Below are positions 46,706 through 54,166 of a DNA stretch of 64,000 bases, piece after piece. Within the stretch, counting starts at the first letter, position 1; each line of letters starts with the position of its first letter. This DNA is from Leptolinea sp964397625 (GTDB lineage: Bacteria; Chloroflexota; Anaerolineae; Anaerolineales; Anaerolineaceae): the NCBI GenBank assembly GCA_964397625.1, contig CAYNJT010000006.1, forward strand, positions 24,676-88,675. Reading direction: 5' to 3'. The notes beneath the pieces were generated by a model. That model saw nothing but the letters and a program-made list of their open reading frames with translations, was not told the DNA's origin and did no database searches. The translations under genes and the position numbers were made by a program.

Positions 46706-47326
46706 TCATCCTTCCGCAAAGTTGCGTAAAACCTGGAGCCCGAACTTGTGGCTTTTTTCCGGGTGGAATTGCATCCCGACAACATTCCCATGCCCGATGA
46801 TCGAAGCAAATGCGTACCCATATGTCGTATTGGCGATCACATCTTCCGGATTACGGCAGACCATATGGTAGGAGTGCACAAAGTAGAAACGCCGATCCTC
46901 AGGAAGACCTTTCAGGTACGGGTGATCATGGACAATATCCAGAACATTCCATCCCATGTGGGGAATTTTCAAACGCTGATCATTTCCCAATCCATCCAGT
47001 TTAAACCGTACAGAATCACCATCAACCCAGCCAAAACCGGGCAAATTGCCTTCCTCGCTGCCATTGGTGATCAACTGGGCGCCAAGGCACAACCCCAGAA
47101 CCGGGACTTTTTCCACCAGAACTTTCTGGTTTAGCAGATCGTACAGGCCGTCTTCCCGCAGGTTGCGCATTCCGGTATCAAACGCTCCCACCCCGGGGAG
47201 AATGATTTTGTCAGCTTTCTTCACATCTTCAGGATCATTGGTAATGATTGATGGAAAACCGGCTTTCTTGAGCATATTCTTGATGGAACCAAGATTTCCC
47301 AATCCATAGTCGATGATAGTGATCAT
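46706..47326 (-). CDS. HisH-like glutamine amidotransferase
   Basis: A 206-residue class I glutaminase. The nucleophile Cys is in VLGLCLGAQLITNGSEEG, and the His/Glu of the triad are in GMQFHPEKSHKFG. It would make ammonia from glutamine for the HisF-like partner and the WbpG-like enzyme. It is the first gene of the trio, with a promoter at 47373-47400 and an ATGA overlap with the HisF-like gene. Standard histidine-pathway neighbours are absent, so it is a surface-sugar paralogue. Confidence 0.92.
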   Translation of the reverse strand: MITIIDYGLGNLGSIKNMLKKAGFPSIITNDPEDVKKADKIILPGVGAFDTGMRNLREDGLYDLLNQKVLVEKVPVLGLCLGAQLITNGSEEGNLPGFGWVDGDSVRFKLDGLGNDQRLKIPHMGWNVLDIVHDHPYLKGLPEDRRFYFVHSYHMVCRNPEDVIANTTYGYAFASIIGHGNVVGMQFHPEKSHKFGLQVLRNFAEG

Positions 47327-47372
47327 TTCTTTTCGCTTTCAACCGAATGAGCGTTCAAAGAATAAAAACAAG

Positions 47373-47400
47373 ATTATACCTTCTGAAAACAAATCGTAAA
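47373..47400 (-). promoter_or_regulatory. Promoter of the HisH-HisF-amidotransferase operon
   Basis: TTTACG, 16 nt, TATAAT on the minus strand, in the 166-nt gap between the operon and the divergent kinase gene. Confidence 0.5.
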
Positions 47401-47449
47401 TAGTTTCCCATCCGGTACAAAAATTGCTATGGAAAAAGAACCTTAAGGG

Positions 47450-47469
47450 ACATGCAAAAGCCTGCATGT
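47450..47469 (+). promoter_or_regulatory. Inverted repeat just upstream of the kinase gene, possible operator
   Basis: ACATGCA and TGCATGT form 7-bp arms around a 6-nt centre, with TAAAAT starting at 47470 as a likely -10 of the kinase gene. A protein bound here would block that promoter. Confidence 0.38.
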
Positions 47470-47492
47470 TAAAATATTTTGGCTGAACATTA

Positions 47493-49817
47493 ATGGCATT
47501 CAATCCGCTGGCTATTTTTAGTATCCTGAGTTCATTTCCAGGCAATCTGGTCTATTATTTGATTCTTGTATACGCCATTTCATCCTGTTTGCTATCCATC
47601 TGGACTGCGTTTCGGGTGAATGATCTCCCGTTTCCGGCTATTTCGCTGGCCGGGCTGGCATTAATGCTTATATCAAGCCTGGTTCCGTTGATTTACCTTG
47701 TAATTGCCAGCATTTTTCTCCCTTCCACAACCATAATTTACCCTCTTCTTGAGCGAGTTTCTTTAACCATTCTGGTTATCGGCTCAGCCTGGTTATGGCT
47801 TGGACCAAACCCCTCCCGTCTTGCTAACATAACCTCAGCGGGGTTGACAATTCTGATTCCGGTGATTCTGGTTCTTCCGACACTCCTAATACCGGAAAAT
47901 ACCGAATTTTTCAATGCCAGTCTTGCTGACCTCTGCTGGCATATAGCCATTATCGCTTCGATCCTATGGTTCACCTACATAATCTTCCGCTCCAAACCAT
48001 CCATCTGGCCGTATGGTATCGGAATGATGGCATTATTGCTGGTCGGATTCACATTAAGTCTGATCACCATCGCGCCTGAGGGAGATGTGAGCGGGGCTGC
48101 CCGTCTGGGGGTGTTATGCGCGTTTCCCTTCCTGCCTTTGCTCGCCCGCCGGTATGACGTGCCAGAAACTTTGGAGACTGTACCTGGCACATTTGAGCAC
48201 GCCATGAACCAAGCGGCAATCCATGCTATACCGGATGAAATCAATGCCTGGCTCTCTGCTGTATCCAATTTGGATCTGACCCGTCAACAGGAAGCCATCG
48301 CGCGTATGCTGTGCCAATCTCTTGAGGCACAGGGGTGCGCTTTTCTTCAACTCACCGAAAAAACCGGTATCATGCGCATCACTGCCGGATATGACACCGT
48401 ACACCAAACCTGGATTGAGCCGCGTGACATAAGCGCGGAAGATTTTCCAAAAACCATGAAAAGCGTGGCCAACAACGAGTTGACCATCATACGCAATACC
48501 AGCGAAAACATGATGGAACTTGCCCGCTTTTCGGATCGTTTGAAACTCTCCAACATAACCAGCACTGCCCTCCTCCCGCTTAAAAATGAGAATACCCAAT
48601 TCGGCGTTGCCGCTATCTTCCGCACAGAACCGGCGCCATCTTTTCTTATGGAATCTTTACAGCAATTCACAAAAACAGCTGCCGCGCTCGCTCACATTTT
48701 TAAAAATAATGAAACCGCCATCCGAGAGCGTCAGGATTTGATCAAACTCTCGGCAGAACTTGATTCGCTGCAAAAAACGAATCAGACGCTGCAATCCAAC
48801 CTGGAATCCCTGCGGCTGGCTTCTGTTCAGGTGATTCCGGAACCGGGCACACTGAAAATGTTGACCCTGCAGCAGGCTTCAGAATCAGAAATTGACCGCC
48901 TGCGAAGTGAGAACCGGCTGTTGCTGCAAACACTGGCCGATGAAACGCGCGCGCACACAACGGCACCGCAGATTGACCAAACTAAGACCGCGGAAGACCT
49001 TGCTCTGGCACGCGCGGAGATTGCACGCCTTCAAAACCTGCTGCAAGACTCGCGAGCCCGCCTGAAGGAAATTCAGAAACAGCATACTATTTCATCTTCC
49101 TCTGTGGATGGATTGCGGCGGTTTAATAATTTAATCACCGAACTACGCCACCCTCTGTCCACCATAACCGGCTATGTAGATCTGATGTTGTCTGGCGAGC
49201 ACGCGCCGCAAGAACCAGGCAGCAGCCAGATTTCCAATGAAAATTTAAGGCAATCCCTTTCACGGTTGCGCATGATCATGAATGATATGGCAGAACTGAA
49301 TGTGCTCAACAGCGGGGTTATCGACCTTGAACCAGAGGTAATGGACCTGGGGAATGCCATCGATCAGGCCGTGGCTACCATATCTGCCGGATACATGGAA
49401 AAAGAAATTTCGCTGAAGCTCGACCTCCCGCCGGTTCTACCTTTCATTTTTACGTACCATGAAGCATTGAAGAAAGTTATCCTTTACCTGCTGCAAAACG
49501 CGGGCAAAGTCACCCCACGCGGCGGGTCGGTCATCTTGAGGGTGGATGTTCATCAGGAATCCTCTGAACCATATCTGTTGATCGAAGTAACTGACCATGG
49601 CGGTGGTATCGCCCCGGATGATCTCTCCAAAGTCTTCCTGACCCCTGAACAACGGCAGCCAGGCATAATCCCTGGTCTGGGAGAGACAAATGGCGGTCTG
49701 GCAGCCTCACGCAAGCTGGTGGAAGCCCATGGCGGCCGCATGTGGGTGGATAGTGATCCCGGCATATCATCAACATTCTCCGTTTTGCTTCCCATCCAAT
49801 CGGGAAAGAAGAAGTAA
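47493..49817 (+). CDS. 7TM-GAF sensor histidine kinase
   Basis: A 774-residue membrane kinase. Residues about 1-230 hold seven hydrophobic helices, followed by a GAF-like domain (about 265-405, QGCAFLQLTEKTGIMRI) and a long coiled coil (about 415-540). The HisKA His is in ITELRHPLSTITGYVDLML. ATP-binding boxes are YLLQNAGKVTPRGG, VTDHGGGIAPDDL and ETNGGLAASRKLVEAHGG, so it is probably active. No response regulator is beside it. The ligand is unknown. The start lacks a Shine-Dalgarno. It heads a run with the LysM and LCP genes and may sense envelope state. Confidence 0.88.
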   Translation: MAFNPLAIFSILSSFPGNLVYYLILVYAISSCLLSIWTAFRVNDLPFPAISLAGLALMLISSLVPLIYLVIASIFLPSTTIIYPLLERVSLTILVIGSAWLWLGPNPSRLANITSAGLTILIPVILVLPTLLIPENTEFFNASLADLCWHIAIIASILWFTYIIFRSKPSIWPYGIGMMALLLVGFTLSLITIAPEGDVSGAARLGVLCAFPFLPLLARRYDVPETLETVPGTFEHAMNQAAIHAIPDEINAWLSAVSNLDLTRQQEAIARMLCQSLEAQGCAFLQLTEKTGIMRITAGYDTVHQTWIEPRDISAEDFPKTMKSVANNELTIIRNTSENMMELARFSDRLKLSNITSTALLPLKNENTQFGVAAIFRTEPAPSFLMESLQQFTKTAAALAHIFKNNETAIRERQDLIKLSAELDSLQKTNQTLQSNLESLRLASVQVIPEPGTLKMLTLQQASESEIDRLRSENRLLLQTLADETRAHTTAPQIDQTKTAEDLALARAEIARLQNLLQDSRARLKEIQKQHTISSSSVDGLRRFNNLITELRHPLSTITGYVDLMLSGEHAPQEPGSSQISNENLRQSLSRLRMIMNDMAELNVLNSGVIDLEPEVMDLGNAIDQAVATISAGYMEKEISLKLDLPPVLPFIFTYHEALKKVILYLLQNAGKVTPRGGSVILRVDVHQESSEPYLLIEVTDHGGGIAPDDLSKVFLTPEQRQPGIIPGLGETNGGLAASRKLVEAHGGRMWVDSDPGISSTFSVLLPIQSGKKK

Positions 49818-49826
49818 GATAATTGT

Positions 49827-50480
49827 ATGAAACGTAATCCCACTCTCATCGAAGGTTTGTTCATCGCAGTGCTGCTGGCTTTGTTGATCACCAGCGCGGT
49901 GATCCTGGCCGGGTATGAGAGCCGCAAAATTATCCCGTTGCAGGTCGCGGAAACGCCCCAACCGCCATCAGAAAATGCAATACCAACAGAAAAGCCAGAG
50001 GTTTTTACAGAGATAACCATAGCGCCAACCGAAGAACCTTCACCGACTGTCTGCCCCATTCCTGAAGGCTGGCAACCATACGAGATGAAGATCGGGGATT
50101 CGCTGGAAGGACTGGCGGGCGAACGTCTGTCACAGCTTACAGATGTGATGGCCGGTAATTGCCTCACCCGGCCGGGCGCGCTGCCGGGAACCATCCTCTA
50201 CCTGCCGCCACCACCTCCAACTCTCACGCCCACAATCACCTCCACTCCAACCATAACTCCGACACCGACCATCACATTGAGGGCGTGCAATTACCCGGAG
50301 GGATGGGTTAGATACAGCCTGAAACCCGGGGACACCCTTTTCAAGCTGGGTGTTTTGTACCATACCAGCGAGGTTGATCTGCTGACGGGCAACTGCCTTG
50401 CCTTTGGAACCGCTTTACATGCGGGTGATATTCTGCTGGTACCACCCCCATCGACAGCTACGCCTTTCCCGAAGAAATGA
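49827..50480 (+). CDS. LysM-domain secreted or membrane-anchored protein with Thr/Pro stalk
   Basis: A 217-residue protein. A hydrophobic helix at residues about 10-28 anchors or exports it. Two LysM repeats follow: YEMKIGDSLEGLAGERLSQL and YSLKPGDTLFKLGVLYHTS, each ending in a Leu/Pro tail (TILYLPPPP, GDILLVPPP). They are joined by a Thr/Pro repeat (TPTITSTPTITPTPT). It would bind peptidoglycan or chitin-like glycan. Its 3' end is 20 nt before the LCP-like start, so the two form a pair behind the kinase gene. Confidence 0.87.
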   Translation: MKRNPTLIEGLFIAVLLALLITSAVILAGYESRKIIPLQVAETPQPPSENAIPTEKPEVFTEITIAPTEEPSPTVCPIPEGWQPYEMKIGDSLEGLAGERLSQLTDVMAGNCLTRPGALPGTILYLPPPPPTLTPTITSTPTITPTPTITLRACNYPEGWVRYSLKPGDTLFKLGVLYHTSEVDLLTGNCLAFGTALHAGDILLVPPPSTATPFPKK

Positions 50481-50499
50481 TTCAATCGCAGGTGTGGTA

Positions 50500-51579
50500 A
50501 TGTCTGCATCTTTTCGTCGGTATCTGGTAGTCCTTACACTGGTGGGCGTCAATTTAAGTTGTGTGATCGCCGGTACCGAAATCACGCTTGCGCCATCCAC
50601 ATCAACTCCAACGGAACCGTCGCCAACACCCACATTTACGCTTACCGCGACCAGACCCACCAACACACCTACTCCAATCCCTCCAACTGCAACGGAGACA
50701 TATACCAGCACGCCCACCGCAACACTTCTCCCGACATCAACGATTACCTTTACACCAGAACTACCCGGTATTCGTTTTCCGGAAACCCCTGTACCAGTTC
50801 CGTTACCTTACGCGTACCCTGAAGGGCAGACCCGCATTCTCCTGCTGGGGGTTGATTCCCGAAATATGGACTCTCAGCGTGTTGACGCCATCCTGCTGCT
50901 CTCACTAAACACCCTTCAGGGGACAGCCAGTCTTTTATCAATTCCTCCGACATTGTATGTAAATATTCCCGACATCGGCATGGAACGTCTGGGCAGCGCC
51001 ATCTTCTTTGGCGGCAGCGGGAATGTCATTGATACCATCCAATACAATCTGGGAATACGCCCTGACCGTTATGTCACGGTAGACCTCAAAAACCTAACCC
51101 TGATCCTTGAATCACTCCAGCCGTTCAACGTCCAGGTCGGTTCTCAGTTGATCAATCGCTGCGACCTTCCACAATCTGTGGAAGGTTGGTGTGCCGTCAA
51201 CCCGGGTTTAACCTCGATGGACGCGGGGATGCTCATCTGGTATGTGCGTAATACTGCCGGCGGCGAAACGGAACGGATGCGACGTTCACAGGAAGCTTTA
51301 CTGGCAGTTTTTCAAACGCTAATGGAAATGCGGGCGCCCTCGCGGATTGACGAACTGTTCTCAGCCTACCAGAGCAATGTCGAAACCGACTTGACCGTCG
51401 ACGATCTGGTGATGTTGTCCCCGGCAGCGTTCAATCTTTTCAGCACCCGGCAGATCAAATCATTTGTGCTTTCAACGGGTGAAGCCGCTCCCGCCACCCT
51501 TCCAGGAGGTCAAAATGTACTTCTCCTGGACCAAAAAGCTGCCTGGAATTTGATTCTGAGGGCGGTTTTCACCCCATGA
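50500..51579 (+). CDS. LCP (LytR-CpsA-Psr) family protein with an altered active site
   Basis: A 359-residue protein with a signal-anchor (YLVVLTLVGVNLSCVIAG; the Cys is not in a standard lipobox), then a Thr/Pro stalk, and an LCP-like domain from about residue 100. LCP motifs are RILLLGVDSRNMDSQRVDAI, then LSIPPTLYVNIP, IDTIQYNLGIRPDRYVTV. The normal SIPRDT motif reads SIPPTL, so the Arg and Asp are gone. LCP enzymes attach polymers from lipid carriers to the wall; this one may bind but not transfer. ATG 50500 has AGGTG upstream; earlier starts would lie in the LysM gene. Confidence 0.85.
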   Translation: MSASFRRYLVVLTLVGVNLSCVIAGTEITLAPSTSTPTEPSPTPTFTLTATRPTNTPTPIPPTATETYTSTPTATLLPTSTITFTPELPGIRFPETPVPVPLPYAYPEGQTRILLLGVDSRNMDSQRVDAILLLSLNTLQGTASLLSIPPTLYVNIPDIGMERLGSAIFFGGSGNVIDTIQYNLGIRPDRYVTVDLKNLTLILESLQPFNVQVGSQLINRCDLPQSVEGWCAVNPGLTSMDAGMLIWYVRNTAGGETERMRRSQEALLAVFQTLMEMRAPSRIDELFSAYQSNVETDLTVDDLVMLSPAAFNLFSTRQIKSFVLSTGEAAPATLPGGQNVLLLDQKAAWNLILRAVFTP

Positions 51580-51605
51580 ATGGCGTTTTTCATATTCCGG
51601 TCAAT

Positions 51606-51634
51606 TTGACAGTAGAGATAATTCCTGCTATAGT
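51606..51634 (+). promoter_or_regulatory. Near-consensus sigma70 promoter
   Basis: TTGACA, 17 nt, TATAGT, one base from perfect in both boxes together. It lies 34 nt before ATG 51668, so the recombinase-like gene is independently and probably well expressed. Confidence 0.82.
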
Positions 51635-51667
51635 GATCGAGACTATACGCAAATTAGCGGAGGGAAT

Positions 51668-52615
51668 ATGTCAGGTCAGCCTGCGGTCTCATCCAGTTTT
51701 CATATAACACCCGAAACATCTCTTCTGGACGCTCTGGAAGGATGGAAATTATTCCTGCGTGATAAAGGCCGTTCGGAACACACAATCAAAGCTTTCTCCG
51801 GCGACCTGCAACTATTTATCAGCCATATTCCTGATGGCCGCACTGTCAGCACAGTAACCACCAAAGAGATCAATGATTTTCTGCACTGGCTCCAACATGA
51901 CCGTGGTGTGCCATGCAGCCCTAAAAGCCTGTCACGGAGGATCACCTCGATAAAATCATATTTCCGTTGGCTGAATCGGGGCGGCGTGGTGATCTCGGAC
52001 CCGGCGGAACGTGTTTTACAGCAAAGCGCCATCAGCCGTTTTCCCGAGGTCCTAACTCCCGAAGAGACCGCCATGGCCGTGGATGCCGCTGCCCGCTGGC
52101 AAACAGGCGGCAAGCCAGATGCCCGTCCATACACGCTGCTTTCTCTTTTACTGACCACAGGGATTAAAAAGGGCGAATGTCTGGCCTTAAAAATCAATCA
52201 TATCGACCTTGAATCGCCTGAAGGTCCACAGATCTTTGTACGGTACGCCAATACAATGAACCGTTACAAAGAGCGTAAAATCCCGGTTCCAGGCGAATGG
52301 GTAGCCATCTACAAGGAATACCTCGCGCAATACAAACCGGTTGATGAAATCTTTCCCTGGTCACCCCGCAGACTGGAGTACCTCCTTGAAGATATCGGAA
52401 AAGCCGTAGGACTGCAAAAGCATATCTCATTTGACATGTGCCGGTGGACCTGCGCCCTAAACGACTGGCAATCAGGTATGGAAAAAGACAAAGTCCGCCA
52501 GAAGTTGGGGATATCCAAGATCCAATGGCGTGAGATCAGTTTTAAACTGAGCCGTCTGGCCGGGGAGACAGATACTGAAGGGAAATCTGAACAACCCGCC
52601 GAGTCTGCGGTGTAA
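51668..52615 (+). CDS. Tyrosine-recombinase-like protein lacking catalytic residues
   Basis: A 315-residue protein with the XerC/D layout: a SAM-like core-binding domain (residues 16-115, LEGWKLFLRDKGRSEHTI, RRITSIKSYFRWLNR) and a catalytic-like domain from about 125. Arg I is Lys167 (TTGIKKGECLAL), the His of HxxR is Asp256 (FDMCRWTCAL, Arg259 kept), the second His is Ile282 (LGISKIQWRE), and the Tyr is missing. Lys in KERKIP is kept. It therefore probably binds DNA but does not cut. GGAGG precedes ATG 51668. The last 74 nt overlap the 3' end of tilS on the other strand. Confidence 0.85.
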   Translation: MSGQPAVSSSFHITPETSLLDALEGWKLFLRDKGRSEHTIKAFSGDLQLFISHIPDGRTVSTVTTKEINDFLHWLQHDRGVPCSPKSLSRRITSIKSYFRWLNRGGVVISDPAERVLQQSAISRFPEVLTPEETAMAVDAAARWQTGGKPDARPYTLLSLLLTTGIKKGECLALKINHIDLESPEGPQIFVRYANTMNRYKERKIPVPGEWVAIYKEYLAQYKPVDEIFPWSPRRLEYLLEDIGKAVGLQKHISFDMCRWTCALNDWQSGMEKDKVRQKLGISKIQWREISFKLSRLAGETDTEGKSEQPAESAV

Positions 52616-53987
52616 TCGCGGCAAATTCGCTGATCCCCTGACCTACGACCCAGATTATGTCTGAACCGTTGCTCAACAGCGGCCAACCTTTACGAGCTTG
52701 CCTGGGTATTTTTCTGTTTGTGAAATAATCAGAAATTTTTTGTGTTTTCCCATGCATCCCTAACGGCATAACTCGATCGCCAGGATTGTATGCCCTGATG
52801 GATAAAGGGAAATTCAACCGATCGGCATCCAACCAGACTGTATCATCAGATTGGTTTTCCCTGATCTTCGCCCGGGCAGCCTCAATATCAACTTCACTGG
52901 CTTCAATGCGCCATCCTGAGAAATCCATGCTGCCCGGAAGGGGAAGCCACATTCTCTGATCCGGATCCAGTTGCGGATGAAAAACCCTCAACCCGGGTTT
53001 ACCTTTCCATAAATAAACCTCATTCCCCTGTTTCTGCGCCCAAAAGTTTCCAAAAAGATGCGCTTCACCCGACCGGGTGGAATGGATGACAAAATCAGAC
53101 ATCATTTCGGTTCGTGAAAAATCAATATCCCTTAATGCGGGCTCCAGTTCCAGCAGTCCACGGCGAAGGACAAGCCGACGCGTACTTACTGGCAAAGACT
53201 CAAGCATGGGAGCATAAAACGAAAGCCAGTTCCCGTTTTTCCTGACCCGGCATTCCTGCCAGGCCTTTTCCTTCACCTCTTCAAGAATTTCCTTTTCCTC
53301 AGACAATATCTGCGCTGTCTGCAGCAGGTGGTTTTTCACCTGCGGGTTATATTCCTGAAGTTTTGGAACCAACTCTTGCCGGATACGGTTGCGAAAATAC
53401 CGGGTGGACAGGTTGGACTCATCCATGACGGGCTGAATTCCAACTGCCTGGCAGATCGCTTCTGTATCCGCCCGCCAGAAGGATAACAACGGTCGAACGA
53501 TGGGAATATTTGCATTCCACAGGGGGAAGATTTGACGGTACGGCATTCCGGTCAACCCATCCAAACCGCTGCCGCGTAACAGATGCATTAAAACTGTCTC
53601 CACCTGGTCGTCAGCCGTATGCGCGACCGCCACAGCCTGCGCGCCATTCTGGTGAGCCTGATCCAGAAGCCAGGTATAACGCGCCTGGCGGGCAGCTTCT
53701 TCAACCGAGATTTTCATTTCGCGAACCATCGCGGGCACATCGCCACCGCCGCAGAGAAAGGGGATGGCCAATCGGGCTGCCATCTCCCCTGCCATCTGGG
53801 CGTCACGATCGGCTTCAGGCCGCAGGTGATGGTTAAAATGCGCGGCCGTTACCCGCATTCCGGCATCCTTTAAGGAGATGATCAACGCCAGACTGTCTGC
53901 TCCCCCTGAAAAACCCGCGATGACCGGCAATGAGAGATCAAGTTCACATCGTTGTGTCAGAATAAGCTTCAAGTCTTTCGGTTGCAT
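52542..53987 (-). CDS. tilS: tRNA(Ile)-lysidine synthase
   Basis: A 481-residue enzyme that makes lysidine at position 34 of the AUA-reading tRNA(Ile). The PP-loop is AGFSGGADSLALII near residue 24. HFNHHLRPEADRDAQ, VAVAHTADDQVETVLMHLLRG and STRYFRNRIRQELVPKL follow. The C-terminal domain has GDRVMPLGMHGKTQKISDYF and FTNRKIPRQARKGWPLL. The product is essential in most bacteria. The stop lies inside the convergent recombinase-like gene. A perfect -10 ends 6 nt before ATG 53987, and no Shine-Dalgarno is seen. Confidence 0.95.
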   Translation of the reverse strand: MQPKDLKLILTQRCELDLSLPVIAGFSGGADSLALIISLKDAGMRVTAAHFNHHLRPEADRDAQMAGEMAARLAIPFLCGGGDVPAMVREMKISVEEAARQARYTWLLDQAHQNGAQAVAVAHTADDQVETVLMHLLRGSGLDGLTGMPYRQIFPLWNANIPIVRPLLSFWRADTEAICQAVGIQPVMDESNLSTRYFRNRIRQELVPKLQEYNPQVKNHLLQTAQILSEEKEILEEVKEKAWQECRVRKNGNWLSFYAPMLESLPVSTRRLVLRRGLLELEPALRDIDFSRTEMMSDFVIHSTRSGEAHLFGNFWAQKQGNEVYLWKGKPGLRVFHPQLDPDQRMWLPLPGSMDFSGWRIEASEVDIEAARAKIRENQSDDTVWLDADRLNFPLSIRAYNPGDRVMPLGMHGKTQKISDYFTNRKIPRQARKGWPLLSNGSDIIWVVGQGISEFAAITPQTRRVVQISLQYLSPRPDGSV

Positions 53988-53993
53988 ACGGAC

Positions 53994-53999
53994 ATTATA
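53994..53999 (-). promoter_or_regulatory. -10 hexamer 6 nt before the tilS start
   Basis: TATAAT on the minus strand is followed by 6 nt and then the ATG. RNA would begin at the ATG, so a leaderless tilS mRNA is likely. No convincing -35 is visible. Confidence 0.42.
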
Positions 54000-54099
54000 G
54001 CAATCTCGCTCGTTTTTCCGTTTATTGAAAAAATGAGATTTTCAAATCATCATTTTTCCACTAGAATCATTAAAATAAAATAAAATTCATACAATCCGC

Positions 54100-54129
54100 T
54101 TGCTCTTGCGGTGGTGTATGGATTATGCT
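54100..54129 (+). promoter_or_regulatory. Possible promoter of the receiver-ATPase gene
   Basis: TTGCTC, 18 nt, TATGCT. The expected start leaves about 30 nt before ATG 54167, with GAGGG as Shine-Dalgarno 3 nt before the codon. Confidence 0.42.
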
Positions 54130-54166
54130 AGACTGACTCTGTGTTTCGCTGATGATGTGAGGGAAT

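Noticed and set aside
44791..47326. A histidine biosynthesis operon
   Set aside because: Only hisH/hisF-like genes are present, the HisF catalytic Asp is missing, and a sugar amidotransferase follows.
50207..50757. Short tandem repeats or CRISPR-like units
   Set aside because: The repeats code for Thr/Pro stalks, vary in sequence, and lack regular spacers.
51668..52615. An integrase of a mobile element
   Set aside because: No attachment repeats, tRNA gene or other mobile genes are nearby, and its catalytic residues are gone.
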